Shown piece by piece: positions 1 through 5,435 of a stretch of 5,435 nt of DNA. The notes under the pieces were generated by a model. The model made no database searches, was not told the origin of the DNA, and worked only from the letters and a program-made list of their open reading frames with translations. The stretch is from NCBI GenBank assembly GCA_019114885.1, contig DXEQ01000098.1:1-5435 (forward strand), given 5' to 3'. The first letter of the stretch is position 1. The number at the start of each line of letters is the position of its first letter. Position numbers and translations under genes: made by a program. This DNA comes from Candidatus Anaerobutyricum stercoripullorum. Its GTDB lineage: Bacteria > Bacillota > Clostridia > Lachnospirales > Lachnospiraceae.

Positions 1-1
1 G

Positions 2-667
2 TATAAGAAAGAGTTTATTGAGTTTATGATCGATTGTAACGTGCTGAAGTTTGGCGATTTTGTGACCAAGAGTGGGAGAAAGACGCCATTTTTTGTGAAT
101 ACGGGATTTTACCGGACAGGAGCTCAGCTTAAGAGACTGGGAGAGTATTATGCGCAGGCGATTCATGATCAGTTCGGTCTGGATTTTGACGTGTTGTTCG
201 GGCCGGCTTATAAGGGAATCCCGCTGTCTGTGGCGGCGACCATCGCCATTTCAGAGAAATATGACACGGATATCCGTTACTGCAGCAACCGCAAGGAGGT
301 CAAAGATCACGGCGATAAGGGAATCCTGCTGGGAAGCCCGATTCAGGACGGCGATAAGATCGTGATCATCGAGGATGTGACGACGGCGGGCACTTCCATT
401 CAGGAGACGCTGCCGATCGTGAAGGCGCAGGGAGATGTGGATGTGATCGGTCTGGTTGTTTCCGTGGACCGTATGGAGAGAGGACAGGGAGAGAAGAGCG
501 CCCTGCAGGAGATCCGGGATACCTACGGATTTAAGACGACGGCCATCGTGACCATGGAAGAAGTTGTGGAGCATCTGTATAATAAACCGTACAAAGGGCA
601 GATAATTATTGATGACGAGATAAAGGCAGCGATTGACGCGTATTACGAGCAGTATGGTGTGAAATAA
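2..667 (+). CDS. pyrE: Orotate phosphoribosyltransferase, 5' end cut by window
   Basis: Cytoplasmic enzyme that joins orotate to PRPP to give orotidine 5'-monophosphate, the fifth step of de novo UMP synthesis. The type I phosphoribosyltransferase signature IIEDVTTAGTS is read at 365-397 and binds the PRPP ribose-phosphate. FGPAYKGIP starts near 197, and the mobile catalytic loop RKEVKDHG lies near 290-313, with the Lys and His expected for OPRTases. SGRKTPFFVNTG near 71-106 is the N-terminal substrate segment. The reading frame is open to the left edge: YKKEFIEF precedes the first visible ATG (position 26) and matches the E. coli PyrE N-terminus (YQRQFIEF, from residue 4). The true start therefore lies about three codons outside the window, and the ATG at 26 is internal. 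The visible 221 codons fit the family length. All key motifs are intact, with no sign of decay. The stop codon overlaps the ribosome binding site of the next small gene, so the two are probably co-transcribed. Confidence 0.97.
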   Translation, partial: YKKEFIEFMIDCNVLKFGDFVTKSGRKTPFFVNTGFYRTGAQLKRLGEYYAQAIHDQFGLDFDVLFGPAYKGIPLSVAATIAISEKYDTDIRYCSNRKEVKDHGDKGILLGSPIQDGDKIVIIEDVTTAGTSIQETLPIVKAQGDVDVIGLVVSVDRMERGQGEKSALQEIRDTYGFKTTAIVTMEEVVEHLYNKPYKGQIIIDDEIKAAIDAYYEQYGVK

Positions 668-672
668 GGAGG
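666..672 (+). promoter_or_regulatory. Ribosome binding site for the 50-codon gene
   Basis: AAGGAGG begins inside the pyrE stop codon and lies 12 bases before the ATG at 685. The spacing is a little long, but the match to the anti-Shine-Dalgarno sequence is perfect and supports translation of the short downstream frame. Confidence 0.75.
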
Positions 673-684
673 CAGATTGCTTTT

Positions 685-837
685 ATGAATGAAAAGGTTT
701 TTAAGACATTGAACCAGATTGGCGCTTCGGGAATCGTTGTGGGCATCTTATGTATGGCTGTGGGAATCAGTCTGGGTGTCCTGACAATCATCAACGGCGC
801 CCGTGCGCTGTCAGCAAAGAAGAACATCATGATATGA
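685..837 (+). CDS. Small single-span membrane protein, 50 residues, function unknown
   Basis: A 50-codon frame opens with ATG 17 bases after the pyrE stop and ends in TGA at 835-837. The peptide starts MNEKVFKTLNQIGASG, then has a hydrophobic stretch over about residues 14-37 rich in Val, Ile, Gly and Leu, and ends with a basic tail (ARALSAKKN). This is the layout of a one-helix membrane peptide with a short polar N-terminus and a positively charged C-terminus; by the positive-inside rule the C-terminal tail would be cytoplasmic. A strong AAGGAGG lies upstream. I know of similarly short membrane frames beside housekeeping genes in Lachnospiraceae, but I cannot name a family. Its function is unknown. 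Position and ribosome binding site make it likely to be a real gene co-transcribed with pyrE. It is short enough that automated annotation could miss it. Confidence 0.75.
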   Translation: MNEKVFKTLNQIGASGIVVGILCMAVGISLGVLTIINGARALSAKKNIMI

Positions 838-840
838 TAC

Positions 841-864
841 CAGGGCAGGTCTTACATTGCCCTG
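841..864 (+). other. Stem-loop just after the 50-codon gene
   Basis: CAGGGCA (841-847) and TGCCCTG (858-864) form a perfect 7-bp stem around a 10-base loop, starting four bases after the stop codon. No T-run follows directly, so it is not a textbook intrinsic terminator. It could stabilise the 3' end of the pyrE message or act together with the next hairpin. Confidence 0.4.
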
Positions 865-874
865 AACATGATTC

Positions 875-896
875 AAAAGCAGGAGTCGGCTTTTTT
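875..896 (+). terminator. Possible weak intrinsic terminator
   Basis: AAAAGC (875-880) can pair with GCTTTT (889-894) across an 8-base loop, and the 3' arm merges into a run of six T (891-896). The stem is short and mostly A-T, so it would be weak by itself, though it follows a stronger hairpin at 841-864. It may give partial termination between the pyrE pair and the membrane-protein genes. The rest of the 838-966 gap holds no supported gene or clear promoter. Confidence 0.3.
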
Positions 897-966
897 CCGG
901 GCAGGGGGCAGGAGACGCTTTGCCGGAAGGAAGAAGATTCCTGTGTGCATTATATGATGGAAGGAA

Positions 967-1470
967 ATGGATATATTGAAAAAAATAACCAGAAAGAGGA
1001 TTGGTTCGCTGAGTTTTTTCTTCCTGATCATATACGGCTGCGTTGTGTTATATTTTGTATTGTTCAGTGACAGACTGGGCCGGGTGGAGGGCTACAGCAC
1101 CTACCGGTACAATCTCATTCCATTTGAGGAGATACGGCGTTTTATCGTGTACCGGGACCGTGTCAGCACGGAGGCATTTGCCCTTAATCTCATCGGGAAT
1201 CTTCTCGTCTTTTTCCCGGTGGGTATGCTGGTGCCCCTGTGGAGAACGAAGCCGACCGGCCTCATTCGGATTATCATATATACTTTTTTATTTACACTCT
1301 CTATAGAAACTCTGCAGCTCGTGACGAAGGTCGGCGTTTTTGATGTGGATGATCTGATGATGAATACGCTGGGCGGAGTGGCGGGGTGGATCTGCTACAG
1401 TATCGCTCATAAAGGATATCGGTTTATGCTGGCCCGGCGCCGCAGGAAGAACAGGGAGAAGAAGGAGTAG
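967..1470 (+). CDS. VanZ-family membrane protein
   Basis: A 167-residue polytopic membrane protein with the VanZ-like pattern: NLIPF at residues 49-53, NLIGNLLVFFPVGM at about 74-87, SIETLQL at 112-118 and GVFDVDDLMMNTLGG at 123-137. Likely membrane helices lie near 14-34, 73-93, 98-118 and 132-148, followed by a strongly basic C-terminal tail (RRRRKNREKK). VanZ itself gives low-level teicoplanin resistance by an unclear route, but most family members are chromosomal proteins of unknown role. There are no vanA-type resistance genes here, so resistance should not be inferred. The start is uncertain. ATG at 967 has AAGGA only one base away, while a TTG at 976 in the same frame sits 10 bases after AAGGA (961-965), a better spacing that would remove three residues. 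The 3' end contains the ribosome binding site of the next gene. Confidence 0.9.
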   Translation: MDILKKITRKRIGSLSFFFLIIYGCVVLYFVLFSDRLGRVEGYSTYRYNLIPFEEIRRFIVYRDRVSTEAFALNLIGNLLVFFPVGMLVPLWRTKPTGLIRIIIYTFLFTLSIETLQLVTKVGVFDVDDLMMNTLGGVAGWICYSIAHKGYRFMLARRRRKNREKKE

Positions 1471-1474
1471 AAGA

Positions 1475-1783
1475 ATGATTTCAAGAAATGCATTGTCTTT
1501 TTCCGAAAAAAAGGTTTCCAGAAACGCAGTCATTACATTGATTATGGGAATTGTGGAACTTGTTGGTTTTATCATATTGATGCTGGTTTCCATCGCAAGT
1601 CATGGAAATGTGGGGATCGCCGGCGGGCTGATCGGGTGTCTTCTGGTCATTCTCGCTTTTTTTGGCGTTCTCTGGGGTGTGTTAAGCTATGACGATGTGA
1701 AGACAAACCAGCAGTTTAAGATTTCAGGTATCTGTCTCAATATCATTGTTATTTTTCTGGGTATTACATTGATCATGCTGTAA
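1475..1783 (+). CDS. Small three-span membrane protein, possibly DUF6142-like
   Basis: A 102-residue hydrophobic protein starting four bases after the VanZ stop, with AAGGAG at 1462-1467 inside the VanZ 3' end, seven bases before the ATG. A polar N-terminus (ISRNALSFSEKKVSRNA) leads into likely helices at about residues 18-40, 48-71 and 84-101. Glycines are regularly placed, as in GGLIGCLLVILAFFGVLWG, followed by a polar loop SYDDVKTNQQ and then SGICLNI. The pattern F-x-x-K near the N-terminus, a Gly-rich middle helix, then Gly and Asn at the start of the last helix recalls the small clostridial membrane proteins classed as DUF6142. That match is from memory and not certain. Function is unknown. 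The tight spacing argues for translation with the VanZ-like gene as one unit. Confidence 0.85.
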   Translation: MISRNALSFSEKKVSRNAVITLIMGIVELVGFIILMLVSIASHGNVGIAGGLIGCLLVILAFFGVLWGVLSYDDVKTNQQFKISGICLNIIVIFLGITLIML

Positions 1784-1799
1784 TAGAGTGATATCAGAC

Positions 1800-1807
1800 A
1801 GGGAGGA
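1800..1807 (+). promoter_or_regulatory. Ribosome binding site fixing the peptidase start at 1815
   Basis: AGGGAGGA lies eight to nine bases before the ATG at 1815. An in-frame GTG at 1788 would give nine more residues, but it lies upstream of this site and has no comparable one of its own. The ATG at 1815 is therefore the better start. Confidence 0.8.
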
Positions 1808-1814
1808 CGGATAT

Positions 1815-3971
1815 ATGGATTACAGAGTATTGTTAAAAGAAAAAAATGAAGCGGTGTCCGAGCGGTTTGAGCTGGCGGCGGAACGAATCCGGGAAATCGC
1901 GTCCGGAAAGAGCGAGACGCCGACCGGGGAGCTTCGGACCTATTTTATGAAGACGGCTGCGTTCCTTGAGAAATGTCGTGCCATTTATGTGGCGGTAGCC
2001 GACGATATTCTGGAACGATGTACGATCGAGGATTTAAAGCGGGAGAACCGGGAGTTTTACGAAGAACTCTTTCCGGAGAACTATGAGACTTCCTATGCCA
2101 ACCCGGCCTACGCGGTGCGGACGCTGGGAGAAGAATACGGAAGGATCTTAAGCTTTTTATATACAGAACTTCGCGCGGAGCGGGTATTTATTTTTGAACA
2201 GAATCTGGAGAAGATGACATTTTTAAATGAACTGTTCATTGAGATTTACTGCATGTTTGAGAATGGAGAGGTCAGCTACCATAAGGTAAAAGACGTCATC
2301 TACTGGTTCCTCTACGATTACGCGGAGGAATGGGTAGGCTGGCGGGTGCGGGAGCTTCTCGATCCATCCCTCTCCTTTGCCACGGATATCGTGATGAGGG
2401 CAGATCTGTCTGACATCCGCTATCTGTATTCTTACGGGGAGTATATTTCAGAAAATGAAATCCGAACGGCACAGTATTTAAGCAGCCTGCCGCAGAAGGA
2501 GATCGAGGAGATCGCCTTTACATTTACGGATGGATACAGAGAGGGATTTGCCCTGAAAAATGTGGATCTGTCCACAAAGAGGACGGTCAATATCCGATAT
2601 AATATCGGGTTTGAGCGTATCATCCGGGCGGCCGTCTATCAGTTCCGGGAGATGGGGCTGGAGCCGGTCATCTACCGGGCGGCGGTCAACACATTGAATA
2701 AGAGACAGAACATCCGGATCGGATACGTTTCTTCCAATCCAAATGAGCAGTATGACTATGATCATCGTTTCGATGAAGCCATTTATCTGGATAAACGGAT
2801 GCTGGACCGGAAGCTTACATGTATGCGGAAGGCATACGAGGAATATGCCGATTACGCGGAAGGATTTGCGGGACCGGCCTGCTTTGAAGTGTTTGGCGAT
2901 ACGCCGTTTGAACCGGTGAGCAAGCCGGAAGCCTACCGGCTGAGTGAAAGACAGCAGAACCTGCAGGTGGAATACGCGACGGAATCCAACGCGCTCCTGA
3001 ACGAATTCATCAATCAGGATGAGCGGAGCTTTACGATCATCGCCTATCCGCTGCCATCCATCGGAGAGAAGTTTGAGGAGATTTTTGAGGAAGTCCGGAA
3101 GGTCAACAATCTGGATAAGGAGAAATACAAAAAGATCCAGCAGAATATGATCGATGTGCTGGATAAGGCCGCGTATGTCAAGATCATGGGGCGGGGAAGC
3201 AACATGACGAATCTTACGGTGGCCCTCATGGATCTGGAGGACCCGGAGACACAGACGAAGTTTGAGAACTGTCTGGCCGACGTCAATATCCCGGTGGGCG
3301 AGGTGTTCACTTCACCGCGGCTTAAGGGAACCAACGGTCTTCTGCATGTGGGAAAGGTATTCCTGAACGGTCTGTGCTATAAGAACCTGCGGATTCAGTT
3401 TGAGGATGGCATGGTGACGGAGTACTCCTGCGATAATTTCCCGGACCCGGAGGAAGGGAAGAAGTTCATCAAGGAGAATCTGCTGTTTAACCGGGAGACG
3501 CTTCCGATGGGAGAGTTTGCCATCGGCACCAACACCACCGCCTATGTGATGGCAGCCAGATACGATATCATGAACAAGCTGCCAATCCTGATCGCGGAGA
3601 AGATGGGACCGCATGTGGCGCTGGGCGACACCTGCTACTCTTACGCGGAGGATGTGCGGGTGTTCAATCCGGACGGGAAGGAGATTGTCTCCAGAGATAA
3701 CGAGTGCTCTGTCCTTCGCAAGGAGAACCCGAAGAAGGCTTATTTTAACTGTCATACGGATATCACCATCCCGTATGAGGCGCTGGGGCGGATTGTGGCT
3801 GTGAGCAAAGAGAGGGTGGAAGTGCCGATCATTCTGGACGGCCGCTTTGTGCTGGACGGAACGCTGCAGCTGAACGCTCCTTTTCAGAATGAAGAGGAAG
3901 AGGAACTGACGATCAGGGAAACAGACAGCGAGCTGATAGATAAAGAGGAGGGAAAGCGGTGCTTCTCATAA
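1815..3971 (+). CDS. M29-family metalloaminopeptidase with N-terminal extension
   Basis: A 718-residue protein whose C-terminal two thirds is a peptidase family M29 (aminopeptidase T/AmpS/PepS) domain; it should remove N-terminal residues from peptides in the cytoplasm using a two-metal centre. All five expected metal ligands are readable: Glu496 in GEVFTSP, Glu567 in MGEFAIGTN, His600 in KMGPHVALGDTCY, and His647 and Asp649 in NCHTD. Tyr608 fits the conserved active-site Tyr. The M29 N-terminal subdomain seems to start near residue 229 (EIEEIAFTFTDGY, then a strand VNIRYNI at 258-264). Residues 1-228 are extra relative to the usual length of about 410: predicted mostly helical, rich in Glu, Arg and Tyr, with no signal peptide, membrane segment or motif I recognise. 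The His600-His647 spacing (47) is longer than the thirty or so I recall for Thermus AmpT, implying a small insertion around 611-640. The tail (691-718) carries five consecutive Glu. The gene overlaps pyrC by 13 bases. The family call is firm; substrate is unknown. Confidence 0.92.
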   Translation: MDYRVLLKEKNEAVSERFELAAERIREIASGKSETPTGELRTYFMKTAAFLEKCRAIYVAVADDILERCTIEDLKRENREFYEELFPENYETSYANPAYAVRTLGEEYGRILSFLYTELRAERVFIFEQNLEKMTFLNELFIEIYCMFENGEVSYHKVKDVIYWFLYDYAEEWVGWRVRELLDPSLSFATDIVMRADLSDIRYLYSYGEYISENEIRTAQYLSSLPQKEIEEIAFTFTDGYREGFALKNVDLSTKRTVNIRYNIGFERIIRAAVYQFREMGLEPVIYRAAVNTLNKRQNIRIGYVSSNPNEQYDYDHRFDEAIYLDKRMLDRKLTCMRKAYEEYADYAEGFAGPACFEVFGDTPFEPVSKPEAYRLSERQQNLQVEYATESNALLNEFINQDERSFTIIAYPLPSIGEKFEEIFEEVRKVNNLDKEKYKKIQQNMIDVLDKAAYVKIMGRGSNMTNLTVALMDLEDPETQTKFENCLADVNIPVGEVFTSPRLKGTNGLLHVGKVFLNGLCYKNLRIQFEDGMVTEYSCDNFPDPEEGKKFIKENLLFNRETLPMGEFAIGTNTTAYVMAARYDIMNKLPILIAEKMGPHVALGDTCYSYAEDVRVFNPDGKEIVSRDNECSVLRKENPKKAYFNCHTDITIPYEALGRIVAVSKERVEVPIILDGRFVLDGTLQLNAPFQNEEEEELTIRETDSELIDKEEGKRCFS
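3945..3953 (+). promoter_or_regulatory. Ribosome binding site for pyrC inside the peptidase gene
   Basis: GAGGAGGGA is coded within the last codons of the peptidase and contains AGGAGG ending seven bases before the GTG at 3959. In the pyrC frame a TAA lies at 3941-3943 with no ATG between it and 3959, so the GTG is the only reasonable start. The site and overlap suggest that ribosomes finishing the peptidase help start pyrC. Confidence 0.85.
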
Positions 3972-5284
3972 AAAACGGCAGAGTCATGAATCCTGCCACA
4001 GGAATGGACGAAGTGACGGACGTCTGGGTCAAAGACGGACGGATTGTCGGATTCGGAGACGCGGCAGAGAAAGCCACAGATTCCGCCCGGAGCGGTGCGA
4101 CGCCTGCTGACCGGTCCGACGGTGAGGAAGGCCGGGAACCGGAGCAGGTCATTGACGCTTCCGGCTGTATCGTGGCGCCGGGACTGGTGGACGTCCATGT
4201 ACATTTCCGTGATCCGGGATTTACGTACAAAGAAGATCTGGAGACGGGCAGCGCGGCGGCAGCGGCCGGCGGATATACCACGGTGGTCTGCATGGCGAAC
4301 ACGAAGCCGGTGGTGGACTGCCCGGAGGTTCTTGATGATATCCTGAAGCGGGCGGAGGCACTGCCCATTCATGTGAAACAGGTTTCGGCCGTGTCAAAGA
4401 ATTTTGAAGGAAAAGAACTGGTGGATTTTGAGGAGATGGCCCGCCACGGCGCCTGCGGTTTCACCGATGACGGTATCCCGCTCACTGACGCCGGATTGAT
4501 CCGAAAGGCCATGGAGATGGCGGCAAAGGTGGACCTGCCGATCAGTCTTCACGAGGAGGACCCGTCTCTCAATGAGATAAACGGTATCAACAAGGGAGTG
4601 ATCAGCGACCAGATGGGACTTGGCGGCGCGCCGGCTGTCTCGGAGGATGTGATGGTGGCAAGAGATGTGATGCTTGCCCTGGAGACAGGCGCGAAGGTGG
4701 ATATCCAGCACATTTCCTCCGGAAGATCGGTGGATCTGGTCCGCTATGCGAAGCAAAAAGGAGCGCGGGTTTTTGCCGAGGCGACGCCGCATCATTTCTC
4801 GCTGACAGAGGAAGATGTGTTAAATTACGGCACCATGTGCAAGATGAATCCGCCGGTGCGCACCAGCTGGGATAAGGCAAAGATCATAGAGGGGCTGATG
4901 GATGGCACCATCGATATGATTGCCACGGACCATGCGCCGCATGCACAGGAAGAGAAGGAGCGGGAGTTTTCGGCCGCGCCAAGCGGCATCATCGGTCTGG
5001 AGACCGCGCTGGCTCTGGGAGTCACCAATCTGGTAAAGAGAGGGTATCTTTCCATGATGGATCTTCTGGCCAGGATGACGCTCAACCCGGCGAGACTCTA
5101 CGGCTTTGACTGCGGAGATATCTCGGAGGGAAAGGCGGCGGACATCGTGATCTTCTGTCCGGACGAGGTATGGCAGGTGGAACACTTTGCGTCCAAAGCC
5201 AGCAATTCTCCGTTCCTCGGCGCACAGCTCTGCGGAAAGGTGCGCTGTACGATCTGCGACGGAAAGGTTGTGTACAGAGCCTGA
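3959..5284 (+). CDS. pyrC: Dihydroorotase, class I
   Basis: Zinc amidohydrolase that interconverts N-carbamoyl-aspartate and dihydroorotate, the third step of de novo UMP synthesis, in the cytoplasm. Metal ligands are all readable: His80 and His82 in DVHVHFRDPG, Asp171 in FTDDG, His198 in SLHEED, His251 in IQHIS and Asp324 in ATDHAPH. Their spacing fits class I enzymes such as those of Aquifex and Bacillus. Asp171 takes the place filled by carbamylated Lys in class II. Substrate residues Arg84, Asn114 (MANTKP) and His328 are present, as is the C-terminal GKAADIVIF segment typical of amidohydrolases. The start is GTG, giving LLIKNGRV, the family's normal first strand. At 441 residues it is slightly longer than B. 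subtilis PyrC (428), mainly from about 20 extra polar residues between GFGDAAEK and QVIDASG (residues 36-62). It overlaps the peptidase gene by 13 bases and is the last gene before a hairpin and a new promoter. Confidence 0.97.
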   Translation: MLLIKNGRVMNPATGMDEVTDVWVKDGRIVGFGDAAEKATDSARSGATPADRSDGEEGREPEQVIDASGCIVAPGLVDVHVHFRDPGFTYKEDLETGSAAAAAGGYTTVVCMANTKPVVDCPEVLDDILKRAEALPIHVKQVSAVSKNFEGKELVDFEEMARHGACGFTDDGIPLTDAGLIRKAMEMAAKVDLPISLHEEDPSLNEINGINKGVISDQMGLGGAPAVSEDVMVARDVMLALETGAKVDIQHISSGRSVDLVRYAKQKGARVFAEATPHHFSLTEEDVLNYGTMCKMNPPVRTSWDKAKIIEGLMDGTIDMIATDHAPHAQEEKEREFSAAPSGIIGLETALALGVTNLVKRGYLSMMDLLARMTLNPARLYGFDCGDISEGKAADIVIFCPDEVWQVEHFASKASNSPFLGAQLCGKVRCTICDGKVVYRA

Positions 5285-5290
5285 CACAAT

Positions 5291-5327
5291 GCCGATAAGA
5301 GCCGGGAGGCCGCCCGGTGTTTTCGGC
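5291..5327 (+). terminator. GC-rich stem-loop after pyrC, likely operon terminator
   Basis: CCGGG (5302-5306) pairs with CCCGG (5313-5317) around a 6-base loop, extended by a G-T wobble at 5301/5318. An outer stem GCCGA (5291-5295) with TCGGC (5323-5327) closes the structure. TGTTTT follows the inner stem, so the inner hairpin with its four-T run could end transcription. The T-run is short and would be shared with the outer stem, so efficiency is uncertain. Position seven bases after the pyrC stop supports an operon-end role. Confidence 0.45.
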
Positions 5328-5338
5328 AGATTCCTAAA

Positions 5339-5367
5339 TGTACACAAAAGAGAAAATGTGTTAAAAT
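5339..5367 (+). promoter_or_regulatory. Sigma-A-type promoter with extended -10
   Basis: TGTACA (5339-5344) matches the -35 TTGACA at four of six bases. After exactly 17 bases, TAAAAT (5362-5367) matches the -10 at five of six. A TG one base before the -10 (5359-5360) makes an extended -10. Surrounding DNA is A-rich. The transcript would begin near 5374 and read rightward out of the window, so this promoter serves a gene not seen here. Confidence 0.65.
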
Positions 5368-5373
5368 GTAGCG

Positions 5374-5435
5374 TAACTGTTTGGTCATGTGCAGACGATG
5401 AGCCGGGTGCGCCCGGCCGAATCGGAGATCAGACA
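5374..5435 (+). promoter_or_regulatory. Start of a structured 5' leader RNA, type unknown, cut by window
   Basis: Downstream of the promoter there is no start codon with a ribosome binding site, but the sequence folds well. TGTTTGGTC (5378-5386) can pair along all nine bases with GATCAGACA (5427-5435), with two G-U pairs. Inside, CGAT (5396-5399) pairs with ATCG (5421-5424), and GCCGGG (5402-5407) with CCCGGC (5412-5417) over a TGCG loop. The outer helix reaches the last base of the window and may continue. I do not recognise a known riboswitch or T-box core in it. It may be a leader of a downstream gene or the start of a small RNA. Confidence 0.4.

Noticed and set aside
928..942. 5-bp AGGAA/TTCCT hairpin
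   Set aside because: It is short and A-T rich with no T-run; pairing this size is expected by chance.
920..958. Possible promoter ahead of the VanZ-like gene (TTGCCG and TATGAT)
   Set aside because: The two hexamers are 27 bases apart, too far for sigma-A, and the transcript would start almost on the start codon.
750..1070. Frame of 106 codons crossing the gap between the small peptide gene and the VanZ-like gene
   Set aside because: It overlaps two better supported genes in another frame, has no ribosome binding site, and its translation is rich in Cys, His and Gly without any family pattern.
967..1470. Glycopeptide resistance locus because of the VanZ-like gene
   Set aside because: VanZ-family proteins are common on clostridial chromosomes, and no vanR, vanS, vanH, vanA or vanX type genes are present.
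1788..1814. GTG at 1788 as the start of the peptidase
   Set aside because: The only strong ribosome binding site (1800-1807) lies after this GTG and is correctly spaced for the ATG at 1815.
3312..3755. Minus-strand frame of 147 codons inside the peptidase gene
   Set aside because: It is fully opposite a gene whose catalytic motifs are intact; its translation shows no family features and it has no promoter or ribosome binding site.
3884..4372. Minus-strand frames across the peptidase-pyrC junction
   Set aside because: They run opposite two well-supported coding regions and result from the GC-rich codon usage there.
4820..5347. Minus-strand frame of 175 codons opposite the end of pyrC
   Set aside because: The pyrC frame there contains conserved motifs (ATDHAPH, GKAADIVIF); the opposite frame resembles no family.
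5396..5424. Kink-turn or T-box stem I in the leader RNA
   Set aside because: The internal loop has only one unpaired base beside the GA pairs instead of three, and the AGTA-type T-box motif is absent in the visible part.

Overview
This 5.4 kb window looks like chromosomal DNA from a moderate-GC Firmicute, most likely the Lachnospiraceae or a related clostridial group. The reasons are strong GGAGG-type ribosome binding sites, a low-to-mid GC protein style, a class I PyrC, and small VanZ-like and polytopic membrane proteins typical of gut clostridia. This placement is inferred from style and family; no rRNA or other marker is present.

All genes read on the + strand in a compact array. From left to right they are: the 3' nearly complete part of pyrE (orotate phosphoribosyltransferase, only about three codons missing at the left edge); a 50-codon single-span membrane peptide; a 129-base gap with two stem-loops; a VanZ-family membrane protein; a 102-residue three-span membrane protein; a 718-residue M29 (aminopeptidase T type) metallopeptidase with a large extra N-terminal region; and pyrC (dihydroorotase). 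The pyrC start overlaps the end of the peptidase gene by 13 bases. After pyrC come a GC-rich stem-loop, a well-formed sigma-A-type promoter with an extended -10, and the start of a foldable leader RNA that runs off the right edge.

PyrC and PyrE catalyse the third and fifth steps of de novo UMP synthesis, so the window is probably the tail of a pyrimidine biosynthetic operon. The other pyr genes would lie to the left if the usual clostridial layout holds; they are not visible here. The genes between pyrE and pyrC have no evident pyrimidine role. The peptidase is probably co-translated with pyrC, while the three small membrane proteins form their own cluster. Hairpins after the 50-codon gene may lower or end transcription from the pyrE side, but no convincing internal promoter was found.

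No mobile element, CRISPR array, tRNA or rRNA was seen. The items most worth a second look are the unusual peptidase and its coupling to pyrC, and the truncated leader RNA at the right edge.
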